From positions 1 through 38,343 of the IMG/VR virus record IMGVR_UViG_3300044630_001545: DNA of 38,343 bases; one strand, 5' to 3'. The translations under genes were made by a program, and so were the position numbers. The stretch is from a virus. The notes beneath the pieces are model-generated. The model had not been told where the DNA came from, did no database searches, and saw nothing but the letters and a program-made list of their open reading frames with translations. Positions 30,366 through 38,343 of this stretch are shown here, one piece after another (position 1 is the stretch's first letter; every line of letters begins with the position of its first letter).

Positions 30366-32080
30366 GTTGAGGAGATCTCATCCATGCTCTGGGCAATACA
30401 AACTTCGTCAATCTCAACTGCGCCTGATACCTGAACCTCCCACACCTGCGCCACCTTAGGCGGCAGACGCATAATAGGTTCACGTAGCGTGCCAACCGTA
30501 GCACCAGCCGGGACAGTAACTGTTTGGGTGTATACGCCACTGGCGTACCCCAAGCTGTATTCAGCAATCAGTACACCGTCAGCCCATACCTTAACGGCGA
30601 CTGGGTACGACTGGGCATAAACCGACACCCAGCTCATGCTGGTAGGTTTCGGCAAAACCAGCTGCTTTGACTTCCAGGTAAGCGTGCGCTTTGTAGCGCT
30701 GCCACGGTACTTACGTATCTTATTGGATACAATTAGGTACAACTCACCGTCTTTCGGGTTCATATAGCCACCTCGAACTTCGCCTTCAGTGGTCAAAGTT
30801 GACAGGGCGGCTTCCTCGGCCCGTGGATCGTAGACAAAGCCCTTGTGGACACCAGCGTCCGTCCAGAACGCCACGTAAGTATTCTCGTGGCGGAAGGCAC
30901 GAAACCCCGTTGGGTTGAACTGAGAGGTCCACTGAGAGGACGTAATTAGTCCTTCGGTGACCACGCGCCCCTCACCACTGGCAACGGCACACAGCCCGTC
31001 TGGCCCTGCGTAAAGGAGGTAGGACCCCATGTCCACTACACTGTTTACGTTGACACAAGCCTGTGGCAGGTCAACACGAATCGCGGTCATAGCACTCGGA
31101 TCGGTGCCAGTGACAAAGTATGGAGTGCCGTTAGTTAGGGCTACGATACCGTTGGCCACGGCTCCAATGGCAACGATGTTCTCCTCAAGCGTGATCCGAT
31201 AGTCGATCGGCCAAGCGTGCGGGAGGAACGGTTCACTGAGACATAGCCGTTTACCGGTAAACCCTGCAAACACACCGTTGGCCACGGCTATCAGGCCCTT
31301 CATCGGGCCATCTGGATACAGACTGGTGTTATCGTTCGGTGGGCCGATCCAGGTCTCGCTCGGCAGAACTTCGCCCAGCCCCGCTGACGGCGTCGTGTCG
31401 ACGTACGTCTGGGTGGCAAGAGATACCTGAGCCACAAACTGAAAGGTCGTGTTGGTCGAGCCGGTGTTCGAGCGGTAGATCCGCTTCAACGAACCGTTGC
31501 CGAAGTTGTAGTTACCGCTCGGCAGGTCGCCAGCGGGCATAGTGATCGTCACCGACTCGGTATCGGTGCGCTCGATAGGAACGGTAGCCGGACTTGGCGG
31601 ACCTTCCTCGCCGAACGCCGTCACAAAAGTGTAGACGTACGATACGTCGTCCGGCGTCTGATCTTCGTCCGCTGTACCAGACTTAGAAATCAGGGGGGCG
31701 TTTGCCGGAGCGGGAACTCCAAGACGGTAGCTGTTAGCCGGATACCCCGAAGTGCCAGCTACGATCGTACTAACCGTGCCGTAGCGCGGGTAATCGTCGC
31801 CGGTAAAGTACAGCCGGGATAGGGTGTCACCAGGTATCGGACCGGGCACGGCCTTAACGCCGTCCTGGTTCCACTCAAGCCAATTGGTATCCCGGTAGAA
31901 ATAGATCGACCGTCGCAGGCCGCTCTGAAGCGTGAATACGTCTACGTCATTAGTGGTCGGGGTCAGTCGCCCGGACTCAAAGTCGACGTTTTCGGCTACC
32001 TGTGCAAACTGATCGGCAAGGAGCCTGGGTGATACGCCCGGTGCAATTCCGCTAAACCGGTCGCGTTTGAAGTAGGCCAT
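30362..32080 (-). CDS. Tail hub/stabilisation protein, P22 gp10-like (572 aa)
   Basis: The start FSGIAPGVSPRLLADQFAQ with ENVDFESGRLTPT, the beta-rich body with repeated WIGPPNDN and AGPDGLCAVAS, and a C-terminal carbohydrate-like domain fit phage tail adaptors and P22 gp10-type hubs. Beta strands dominate and there is no catalytic motif. It should sit under the portal and connect needle or fibres. GAGGT precedes the ATG; the end overlaps the fibre gene. Confidence 0.68.
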   Translation of the reverse strand: MAYFKRDRFSGIAPGVSPRLLADQFAQVAENVDFESGRLTPTTNDVDVFTLQSGLRRSIYFYRDTNWLEWNQDGVKAVPGPIPGDTLSRLYFTGDDYPRYGTVSTIVAGTSGYPANSYRLGVPAPANAPLISKSGTADEDQTPDDVSYVYTFVTAFGEEGPPSPATVPIERTDTESVTITMPAGDLPSGNYNFGNGSLKRIYRSNTGSTNTTFQFVAQVSLATQTYVDTTPSAGLGEVLPSETWIGPPNDNTSLYPDGPMKGLIAVANGVFAGFTGKRLCLSEPFLPHAWPIDYRITLEENIVAIGAVANGIVALTNGTPYFVTGTDPSAMTAIRVDLPQACVNVNSVVDMGSYLLYAGPDGLCAVASGEGRVVTEGLITSSQWTSQFNPTGFRAFRHENTYVAFWTDAGVHKGFVYDPRAEEAALSTLTTEGEVRGGYMNPKDGELYLIVSNKIRKYRGSATKRTLTWKSKQLVLPKPTSMSWVSVYAQSYPVAVKVWADGVLIAEYSLGYASGVYTQTVTVPAGATVGTLREPIMRLPPKVAQVWEVQVSGAVEIDEVCIAQSMDEISST

Positions 32081-32087
32081 GTGTACC

Positions 32088-32345
32088 TCACTTGAGTAGC
32101 AAGGTAACGAGGATTCCCGCCATGCTACAAATTAACGTAAACCCAATAACAATGCCCCAATTGTTTATGTTCTTAATCCCGTCTTCGATCTTGCCAAGAC
32201 GCTCGTCAATGTTCTTCGAGCGCTCTTCGCACATAGCCTCATGGACCGCTAACCGGGAGGAGACCTCCCAGTAGCGGTCATCTGAAGCATGTCCGTTGTT
32301 ACTCGACGACATGGCCTGAAAGTGGCTCAGTTGACTTACTGCCAT
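32088..32345 (-). CDS. XhlA-like membrane protein, possible holin partner (85 aa)
   Basis: A charged coiled-coil helix (RLAVHEAMCEERSKNIDERL) leads to one membrane helix at the C-terminus (NWGIVIGFTLICSMAGILVTL) ending in Lys. This is the XhlA/haemolysin layout. ATG 32345 is chosen because GGAGG is nine bases upstream. It overlaps the preceding gene by 47 bases. The endolysin itself is not in the window. Confidence 0.72.
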   Translation of the reverse strand: MAVSQLSHFQAMSSSNNGHASDDRYWEVSSRLAVHEAMCEERSKNIDERLGKIEDGIKNINNWGIVIGFTLICSMAGILVTLLLK

Positions 32346-32550
32346 TGGCATCAGCCTCCACTCGAACTTTAATAATGTTTGCCAAATTAACGGCCGAAAC
32401 CTCGTGGATAACGGCTTGTCGGCGGGCGGTAATCATCATTTCCTGAGCCTGAGCGTGCAGGGAAATGAGCTCTTTAACCTCGTTTGAGATCTTGTCCAGC
32501 TCATACTGCTTCCCGTCGATGGTCACTGTTGGGGTCATAACGTCGGCCAT
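32299..32550 (-). CDS. Small acidic fibre-region protein (83 aa)
   Basis: AGGAGG seven bases before ATG 32550, a very strong site. A short beta start (TVTIDGKQYELDKIS), then a helix (VKELISLHAQAQEMMITARR). This layout with V-T-I-D-G-x-x-Y is shared by small phage proteins of this place. Function unknown. Confidence 0.75.
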   Translation of the reverse strand: MADVMTPTVTIDGKQYELDKISNEVKELISLHAQAQEMMITARRQAVIHEVSAVNLANIIKVRVEADANGSKSTEPLSGHVVE

Positions 32551-32570
32551 AGGGTATCCTCCTGAGGGTA

Positions 32571-32611
32571 TTTCCTACTCCAATATTAGCACGGCTAATG
32601 CTGGTAGGAAA
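32571..32611. repeat. Nested hairpin between small fibre-region genes
   Basis: TTTCCTAC (32571-32578) pairs with GTAGGAAA (32604-32611), enclosing ATTAGC (32585-32590) with GCTAAT (32594-32599). No T-run follows on either strand. It begins right after the stop of the 112-residue gene and lies just before the ribosome site of the 83-residue gene. Confidence 0.55.
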
Positions 32612-32950
32612 TCAGGCGGTCGGCTCTGGAGCAGGGGCCCACGGGAGAGGCTTCTGTTCCATGGCAAGCTTTTCGACTTCCTTGGCAACGATGAACGCAA
32701 TGTGCGACTTAAGACCCTCTAACAGCGGGTGGTTCTCAATCCACGAAACCAGTTGAGCCTCTGTCAGAGACGGAAATGCAATAAAGTTATTCGGGTCTGC
32801 ATCCGCCAGGTCGAGAGTTATCGGGTGCTCGAACTTCGCTGCCCCGTCTGTACCGGTCACATTTACTTCGACTTCTTTAACCACATCGACCAACCCGTCT
32901 TGTGTCACCACTCGGACGGAGGTAATGCTGTATGAATAACCAATAGCCAT
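32612..32950 (-). CDS. Fibre-region phage protein (112 aa)
   Basis: ATG 32950 with AAGGAG seven bases upstream is chosen over a GTG at 32953. The start GYSYSITSVRVVTQ, followed by a beta segment (EVEVNVTGTD) and a Trp-containing helix (LTEAQLVSWIENHPLLEG), then a basic helix and PLPWAPAPEP, is a pattern of short proteins that follow fibre genes (I know it as a DUF7936-like family). Function unknown. Confidence 0.74.
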   Translation of the reverse strand: MAIGYSYSITSVRVVTQDGLVDVVKEVEVNVTGTDGAAKFEHPITLDLADADPNNFIAFPSLTEAQLVSWIENHPLLEGLKSHIAFIVAKEVEKLAMEQKPLPWAPAPEPTA

Positions 32951-32960
32951 CACGATCTCC

Positions 32961-35018
32961 TTAATTAGGTCTGGATTTTAATGCTTCGATTTCGCGACGA
33001 AGCATTACTACTTCTTTAGCAAGCTCAACGACTGCTGCCATAGCAGCATTTCCATAAGCGACTGACAAATACTCGCCGTCGATAACAGCCTCCGGCATAA
33101 GGCTCTGAAGGCTTTGTGCAGACACACCAACCTGACGCGCGTCTAGGTCAGTACGGCTGTAAGTACCGTTCTTAACTTGAGCAAGCCGCTCAACAAAATC
33201 CTCTGGAAGTTTAGCCCAGTCTTTCTTAAGACGCTCGTCTGAAGACGAAGTGACAGTGCCAAGAGCAATCGCATTTCCGTTTGCGACTACTACAAACGAA
33301 GAGCCGCTCGCACTGCTCGCGCCGTTAGGGCTAAATCCAATAGCGTCGTAACCGCTTATACCAGCACCTGCTTGGTAGTAAGCAAGTCCATACGTTGTCG
33401 CATTGGCAAAACCCCAAATCGGGTTTCTGGAGTTGGTGTAATACGTGTTGTTGTAGAACCCGTTATTACCGCCAGACGTTACCGCCCCAGAGAACGTCGA
33501 GTAAGAACTGTAATTGCTTGTAGTAAGACCACCACTTACAGATCCGGCGCTTCCGGCACTAGTAGCGTAGTTAACGCTAAAGTTAGACGGATTGTAGACG
33601 TACATGTTAGTGCCGTCTGACCCGCCCCAAAGCCACGTAGGCTGACCACTTTGACCGGACCAAATAAAGTTTATATTGGTACCGTCAGATCTCAGCGGAT
33701 AGCCGCGCCCGGTAATAGAAATACCCCAAGTTCCGCTAGCCCCACTTCCTGTCTTCGAAGGGGTATACGTCGTGTAGTTACCAGCGTGAAGGACCTGGTT
33801 ACCGGCTTGCGTCATTGCGCCGGTCGAGTTCATCGTTCCAGCAACGTTTAGCTTATGACCACTATCCGTTGTTGTGCCGATCATCACGTTTCCACTCGGA
33901 TACATGACGGCCAATCGGACAGCTACGTTGTTGCCTTCAATTATTTGGAAGTGATCGCCAGTTGATTGCAAGCGGTAGAAATAGTTTGACGAACTCCCTA
34001 TCTGAAGAAACTTGTCAGAGCCAGTTCCCAGTACTAGGTTGCCCGTCAGAGTTCCACCCGCCAACGTTAGATAGTTGGACAAAGAAGCCGAGGTGACATA
34101 TCCACTCGGGTTAGAGCTGTTATACGGTGTATAACCTAGCGCCGTAGTAACCTGGCCAGACGTAATACTAGAAACAGTTGCGGCGTTACCGGTGACGTTT
34201 ATACCCCAAGTTCCAGACGCGCCAGTTCCCGTAAGCGACGGGCTATAGCTAGTGTAGTTACCGGCATGAAGGACTTGATTTCCACTTTGCTGCAGCGCGG
34301 TAAGCGCATTTACAGCAGCCAAGGTGATAGAAAGGATCTTGTCGTTCCCGCATGCAAAGCTGAACGTACCGCTAGAAGTTCCGCTCGACTGGAACAGTAC
34401 GTTAGTCGATGCCGACACTAACGTCTGCGTTCCGTTAGTGTCGTAACCAACACGTGTCCATAAGCTTTGCGAACCAGTAGGTGAGTTCACACGGATTTGG
34501 GACGACCCACCTGTGCTTATTACAAGCTCACCAGTAAGTGTCCCGCCACTTAACGGGAGATAACTCGAAAGCGAAGAACTAGTAATGTACCCGCTAGGGT
34601 TGCTACTGTTGTACGGGGTAAACCCAAGCGCGCCAGTTACGTCTGCGGACGAAAGCGTGACTGTCCCCGTGCGCGTATTAAAGCTCGTGACGCCACCGTC
34701 GATCTGGATATTGCCGGACCCGAGCACAGAGTTGCCGTTAACGGTCTTGATCGACGTGCCAGAGACGAGGATCGTCTGGTACGTGCTCGCCGCCGTAGCG
34801 CTGGCAAGAGCGTCAGAGATTCCGTAACCGGAAAGCGTCGTCGGCTTGCTCAGGAGATCAGCGAACAGACCACTTGTGGCAACCGTCGACAGCACCGGCT
34901 TGCTGAGCAAGTCGGTGTACTGCCCAGACACAGCGACGGTCGAGAGACCCGCAACGTCGGACGTGTTCAGGGTGCCATCGGCACCAAAGGCTGCAGCAAG
35001 TAGTCTAGCGCGTGACAT
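32961..35018 (-). CDS. Tail fibre with C-terminal S74 chaperone (685 aa)
   Basis: The ends match endosialidase-type intramolecular chaperones: SSSDERLKKDW at 591-601 with the Ser-Asp cleavage site, then GVSAQSLQSLMPEAV and a final coiled coil. The body has repeated collagen-free fibre modules (ALGFTPYNSSNPSGY twice; HAGNYT and TGSGASGTWGI twice) that form trimeric beta structures. The chaperone assists folding and then cuts itself off. The ATG overlaps the previous stop (TGATG). Confidence 0.93.
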   Translation of the reverse strand: MSRARLLAAAFGADGTLNTSDVAGLSTVAVSGQYTDLLSKPVLSTVATSGLFADLLSKPTTLSGYGISDALASATAASTYQTILVSGTSIKTVNGNSVLGSGNIQIDGGVTSFNTRTGTVTLSSADVTGALGFTPYNSSNPSGYITSSSLSSYLPLSGGTLTGELVISTGGSSQIRVNSPTGSQSLWTRVGYDTNGTQTLVSASTNVLFQSSGTSSGTFSFACGNDKILSITLAAVNALTALQQSGNQVLHAGNYTSYSPSLTGTGASGTWGINVTGNAATVSSITSGQVTTALGYTPYNSSNPSGYVTSASLSNYLTLAGGTLTGNLVLGTGSDKFLQIGSSSNYFYRLQSTGDHFQIIEGNNVAVRLAVMYPSGNVMIGTTTDSGHKLNVAGTMNSTGAMTQAGNQVLHAGNYTTYTPSKTGSGASGTWGISITGRGYPLRSDGTNINFIWSGQSGQPTWLWGGSDGTNMYVYNPSNFSVNYATSAGSAGSVSGGLTTSNYSSYSTFSGAVTSGGNNGFYNNTYYTNSRNPIWGFANATTYGLAYYQAGAGISGYDAIGFSPNGASSASGSSFVVVANGNAIALGTVTSSSDERLKKDWAKLPEDFVERLAQVKNGTYSRTDLDARQVGVSAQSLQSLMPEAVIDGEYLSVAYGNAAMAAVVELAKEVVMLRREIEALKSRPN

Positions 35019-35218
35019 CAGGGACGCTCCTCAGGGGCAGTTACTACAGTCGGCCGATCTTTTACCCACAAGTTAATTGGACAACTAGTGTTAGCAATTC
35101 TGATCTTTGCCTGAATAATGCATCCGCATTTCTTGCAGATGCCAAGCAGGTTGTTCTCGCAAGAGGCGCACGCAGTGATTCTTTCGTAGAGAGCCTCTGG
35201 GCTAGCAATATCAATCAT
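35018..35218 (-). CDS. Zinc-binding small protein, DUF6171-like (66 aa)
   Basis: Cys layout C-A-S-C, C-K-K-C-G-C and a later C-P (CASCENN, CKKCGCIIQAK, TSCPINLW) fits DUF6171-like phage proteins with a zinc site. These lie near fibre genes; role unknown. It begins inside the stop of the sulfotransferase gene and ends inside the fibre start. Confidence 0.83.
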   Translation of the reverse strand: MIDIASPEALYERITACASCENNLLGICKKCGCIIQAKIRIANTSCPINLWVKDRPTVVTAPEERP

Positions 35219-35787
35219 GCCGCTAACCTGAAGCTGTCTGCGAAATTATAATCTGTAGCGTACCTTTCTTTCGCAAAATCAATCGCCCTGACCGATAGAC
35301 CAGGCGGGCGTGTTGACGCGTTCATTCTAGGCAGTACCGAGGTAAGACCGACTATGTCTGCGATCGTACTGGCCGCGTTCGCGTAACTGATGACCGTCAC
35401 GTTCGGCCCGTCTAGCCATTCAATCTGTGGCTTGAAAATCTCACCCAACACGCCCGGGGGCTTGGCGTGTGGTTTCCAACGGAACAACCTGTCAATCAGA
35501 GCGTCGTAGTCGGTATCAGGCATACCCAGACTTTCGGCTGCGTATCTGAGAGCGCTTGAGAACCGGTCAACGGGATCGCGGAAGACACCGTAGATCCTGT
35601 AATTCAACAGGTTCGGGAATGCCTCAACTGATTGCCGATATGTAGCGTGCCACGCAAAACCGTAGTCGGTATTCGAAAACACGATTGGGTACTTAAAACC
35701 GTTAGCCACTAAAGACTCACGCAAGGAAGTGCTTCCCGTTCTCGGGACGAGCATGAAAGCAATACGATCCTCCTTACGGTAGACCAT
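35215..35787 (-). CDS. PAPS-dependent sulfotransferase-like protein (190 aa)
   Basis: VPRTGSTSL at 14-22 is the 5'-phosphosulfate loop (P-K/R-T-G-S/T-T), and FRDPVDRFSSA at 69-79 the 3'-phosphate site (R70, S77). The length is shorter than most sulfotransferases (250-300), so some substrate parts may be missing. It would move sulfate from PAPS to a sugar or other group. Its place inside the fibre operon suggests it acts on a surface glycan or on a virion protein; this is inference. Coupled at both ends by overlaps. Confidence 0.83.
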   Translation of the reverse strand: MVYRKEDRIAFMLVPRTGSTSLRESLVANGFKYPIVFSNTDYGFAWHATYRQSVEAFPNLLNYRIYGVFRDPVDRFSSALRYAAESLGMPDTDYDALIDRLFRWKPHAKPPGVLGEIFKPQIEWLDGPNVTVISYANAASTIADIVGLTSVLPRMNASTRPPGLSVRAIDFAKERYATDYNFADSFRLAA

Positions 35788-36233
35788 TACGGAGTGTCTC
35801 CGTCCGAGGTCGGAATAGTAATAGGCGCTTCCTCGTGCGGTTTTGCTGGCTCAAGGAACGATGAAGCCCGCTCCGTGGCAATCAAACCGTTGGCAGCAAA
35901 CACGTTGATGCAGTTTATGACCTGCGGAGCAACCACATGAACTTTTTCTAAACCATCAATCGTTGCTATAGCAAGTTGAACATTTTCATTAGTAGATGCT
36001 CGGATAGCAGCTATCTCTTCGGCGGTAAAGCGCGCCAAATAAGCTTCGTTTGTGACAACCATCCACACAAAGTTTGGCGGGCGAGTCACCTCACCGTCAG
36101 CGTAAAGCCAGCCAGGGCCAGCAAACGCGTGTGGTTGCACAATCCAAAAACCGGTTTCGTCGTCTGGCGGAGTTTCCGACTGACGAACCATGCAAATAAC
36201 CACTCCATCATGGATCTTAAGCCAAGTCTTCAT
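35787..36233 (-). CDS. Tail fibre-associated protein (148 aa)
   Basis: The beginning KTWLKIHDGVVICMVRQSE, the pattern GFWIVQPHAFAGPGWLYAD and TRPPNFVWMVVTNEAYLARF, and the helix ENVQLAIATIDGLEKVHV fit short assembly or cap proteins beside fibre genes. ATG 36233 is near the end of the upstream gene. Function not proven. Confidence 0.68.
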   Translation of the reverse strand: MKTWLKIHDGVVICMVRQSETPPDDETGFWIVQPHAFAGPGWLYADGEVTRPPNFVWMVVTNEAYLARFTAEEIAAIRASTNENVQLAIATIDGLEKVHVVAPQVINCINVFAANGLIATERASSFLEPAKPHEEAPITIPTSDGDTP

Positions 36234-36775
36234 GGTCCAAAGTCCTCAACAAGAATGAATCCAGCTATGCCGTTGCCACCAATGCTGAAGTTAGAGCACC
36301 CATTTCCGTTACTAGCGGAACCGCCGCCGCCACCGCGTCCGTAACTAGCGCCGTGGTTATATAGTCCAACGCTGGCTAACACATAAGCAAAATAAGCTGT
36401 TACGGTGTTATACCCACTGCCATTGCCACCGGCAGCGCATGAAATCCCGTTGAAGCTTGTCGCTCCAGGATTTGTGCTTTGCCAGCTGTAGTACGGATAA
36501 GTACCGCCGTAAAACCATGTACCTGCATTTCCGACTGTGTATGCGGCAGTGGAGACTACCTTTGTCCACTGCTGAAGCCACTGACCAGCAAATCCGTTCG
36601 TACCATAGTTGGTACCATAACAGACACTAGTTCCTCCGCCGCAACCGCCACCACCAATTAGCGTGATACGGCACCAAGAGTTCGCCGCAACCGGCGTGTA
36701 CGTGCCAGAGCCGCTCGTATAGGTGGTGACCTGCCGTGGCTTGGCGTTACCTGTAAATTGACTAAGCGTACTCAT
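36230..36775 (-). CDS. Glycine-rich tail tip/adhesin (181 aa)
   Basis: After a beta start (TTYTSGSGTYTPVAANSWCR) the chain has glycine runs: LIGGGGCGGGTS, GRGGGGGSASNG and SIGGNG. This polyglycine layout recalls the gp38-type adhesins and the Gly-rich tip domain of tail fibres, which recognise host surface proteins or sugars. The start at 36775 overlaps the fibre stop (ATGA); a TTG at 36787 is rejected. Confidence 0.78.
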   Translation of the reverse strand: MSTLSQFTGNAKPRQVTTYTSGSGTYTPVAANSWCRITLIGGGGCGGGTSVCYGTNYGTNGFAGQWLQQWTKVVSTAAYTVGNAGTWFYGGTYPYYSWQSTNPGATSFNGISCAAGGNGSGYNTVTAYFAYVLASVGLYNHGASYGRGGGGGSASNGNGCSNFSIGGNGIAGFILVEDFGP

Positions 36776-38343
36776 GTGAAGATCCAACCTCGTGTTGCGT
36801 CGGCATAGCGCAGTTGGATGCCTGCGTTTGCCTGATCGATTGTCATATTCTCAGCCAGACTGTTGATGTTCTGGCCGTTGCGAGCGATGACGTTATCAAC
36901 CCGCCCGTTCGCTACTGTCACCCACACGACAGCACCTGCTGCCGGTGATGCCGGAAGAGTGACGGTGGTTGCGCCACCTGTCAGTACGTAGTGGTTGCTG
37001 GCTGCCGCAGAAACCGATGTGCTGCTCGTGACGTTGAGCGTCGGAGTGCCACCACTGGCGTAAGAGCCTATATTGCCGCTGTGTATGTAGACCAGCCCAC
37101 CATCAGTCAGCAGGCTGCCAAACAGACGTATGATGCGACCGCCGCCTGCGGCTGTTTGTGTGCCTACGATGTTTAGGCCAGTAGCGTACAGACCAGCGCC
37201 AATTTTTCCGTCGTTGCCGTCAGACTGGCTCGGGTGGCCAAAGCGAACATTCTGCCCAGACGTTACTTCAACACTTCCGGTCATCGTGCCGCCGCTAAGC
37301 GGCAGCGCGTAGCTGCTATAGTTAGCAGCGTGAAGTAGCGTGTTGCCCTTAAAGGTCGGGGCACTCTCGGCCATTGAAGCGCGGAATATTGATGTCCAAG
37401 TGATCGCAGTTCCGGCAGGGGAAGTGCTGCCTTCCCAGCCATGAAACTCAAGTGTCGGAGAGTCAACACCTAGATTTAGGCGATACGCATCTTCGTTTGC
37501 TACTGTTTGCGTTGGTACAGAAGTGCCGTTTGAATTCCAGTACCAGTTGACCCGGCCCATGCCGTCCTGAACATTCAGGCCAAAACTAGCTGACGAGCCG
37601 CCCCACTCAAATGTATTGGCGTTTCGTTCGTAAGCTGGATCACCAAAATATGCGTTTGGCATCTTCACTTCGCCGGTGAAGGTGTCTCCCGCTTTATTCG
37701 AAGGGGTGAAGCCAAGAGCCGTTGTTACGTTAGCCGAGGTCAGCTCACCTCGGATCGTGGCCGAAGATTTGTTCTCGACGTTGCCAAGGCCAACGTCTGA
37801 ATTAGTCAACGTCACTACGCCGGTCTTACCAGCAACCGACGTGACGGCATCAGTAAACGAGAAGACGCCGGTCGAAGAGTTGTACGAGAGAGACCCAGAT
37901 GCAGAGACAGAAGTACGCGCACGAGCCTGCGTGAAGTACAGGTTAGTCGTACCTTCCGTTACCGCATCAGTGCTGCCTGGCGAGGATGCGATCTCAACGT
38001 ACGCCGAACCAGACCAACGATAGGTCTTGTTGGTGTCCAGGGTGACGTAGATCTTTCCCGTCTCGCCGGTCGCCGGGAACGTCGCGAGGTTCGCGTACTC
38101 CAGGACGTCGTCGACGTAGGATGGCAGCTGGGTGGATGGTACCTTTCCGCTGCCATCGAGAGACGCGTAACCGTTGGCTACCCCTTTATTCGCAACGTTC
38201 TCTGGCGTAAACCCGAGAGCGGTAGCAACAGTTTTGTTCTTCCAAAGACCGGTTGCAGATTCGTAGGTTAATACCTGTCCGTCTACTTCTGACGTGATCA
38301 GTACGTCATGGATCTCGTCAAGCTCGTATCCGTTTTGCGGGCG
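36772..38343 (-). CDS. Tail fibre, C-terminal 523 residues (runs off window)
   Basis: The frame stays open to base 38343, so the start lies outside. Modules: TALGFTPENVANKGVANGYA, SLDGSGKVPSTQLPSYVDDV, GKIYVTLDTNKTYRWSGSAY, TEGTTNLYFTQARARTSVSA and VTSVAGKTGVVTLTNSDVGL; these are standard repeat units of phage tail fibres. The C-terminus has HAANYSSYALPLSGGTMTGS and a Gly-rich end before SVSAAASNHYVL. The last part ends in RYADATRGWIFT. Apparent starts within the window (such as GTG 37815) are internal. No S74 domain is visible here, so the fold must differ from the other fibre. Confidence 0.9.
   Translation of the reverse strand, partial: RPQNGYELDEIHDVLITSEVDGQVLTYESATGLWKNKTVATALGFTPENVANKGVANGYASLDGSGKVPSTQLPSYVDDVLEYANLATFPATGETGKIYVTLDTNKTYRWSGSAYVEIASSPGSTDAVTEGTTNLYFTQARARTSVSASGSLSYNSSTGVFSFTDAVTSVAGKTGVVTLTNSDVGLGNVENKSSATIRGELTSANVTTALGFTPSNKAGDTFTGEVKMPNAYFGDPAYERNANTFEWGGSSASFGLNVQDGMGRVNWYWNSNGTSVPTQTVANEDAYRLNLGVDSPTLEFHGWEGSTSPAGTAITWTSIFRASMAESAPTFKGNTLLHAANYSSYALPLSGGTMTGSVEVTSGQNVRFGHPSQSDGNDGKIGAGLYATGLNIVGTQTAAGGGRIIRLFGSLLTDGGLVYIHSGNIGSYASGGTPTLNVTSSTSVSAAASNHYVLTGGATTVTLPASPAAGAVVWVTVANGRVDNVIARNGQNINSLAENMTIDQANAGIQLRYADATRGWIFT

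Noticed and set aside
1-38343. tRNA genes, integrase, phage RNA polymerase, endolysin
   Set aside because: I looked for tRNA cloverleafs, tyrosine or serine recombinase motifs, T7-like RNA polymerase and lysozyme or amidase motifs and saw none; they may lie outside the window.

Overview
The window is part of a double-stranded DNA tailed bacteriophage genome. Head genes of the P22/podovirus type (P22-like portal, scaffold, an N4-gp56/P22-like capsid start) sit beside a large early/replication block and a tail-fibre block. The small accessory proteins, the CsrA homologue and a perfect consensus DnaA box suggest a host in the Pseudomonadota. I see no ribosomal RNA, tRNA, integrase, phage RNA polymerase or recognisable endolysin. 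Both ends cut a gene: the major capsid protein at base 1 and a tail fibre at base 38343. Both genes run on the minus strand, so the late operon may continue through a circular or circularly permuted genome across the window ends; that is inference.

Layout. (1) 1-7503, minus strand: HNH endonuclease, a small phage protein, small and large terminase, portal, scaffold, five tiny very basic proteins, then the capsid start. (2) 7504-7822: divergent control region with short direct repeats. (3) 7823-13298, plus strand: about twenty small early proteins, interrupted by a 531-base non-coding interval (8417-8947) that looks like an iteron-type replication origin with a DnaA box. (4) 13299-13708: non-coding, dense in hairpins, a candidate structured RNA. 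(5) 13709-16530: MoxR AAA+ ATPase, an Nmad5-like protein and a metallopeptidase-VWA protein. (6) 16575-26651: family A DNA polymerase, CsrA, AEP primase-SF3 helicase, RecB/Cas4-like nuclease, Gp88-like protein, SNF2 helicase, a PD-(D/E)XK nuclease, a DUF3310 protein and small proteins. (7) 26652-38343, minus strand: HExxH metallopeptidase, very large fibre protein, gp10-like tail hub, XhlA-like membrane protein, S74 chaperone fibre, DUF6171-like zinc protein, sulfotransferase, Gly-rich adhesin and the C-terminal part of another fibre.

How it fits together. The plus-strand genes would take over the cell and replicate DNA. The polymerase, primase-helicase, SNF2 helicase and two nucleases form a self-contained replication and recombination set, which may start at the iteron/DnaA-box region with host DnaA. 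CsrA could control translation, since hairpins and strong ribosome sites lie at its borders. The minus-strand genes package DNA, build the capsid and build the adsorption apparatus; they are tightly coupled by TAATG, TGATG or ATGA overlaps.

The most interesting parts are the helically phased iteron array, the hairpin-rich spacer before moxR, the MoxR/Nmad5/VWA cassette, the CsrA homologue and the sulfotransferase inside the fibre cluster.
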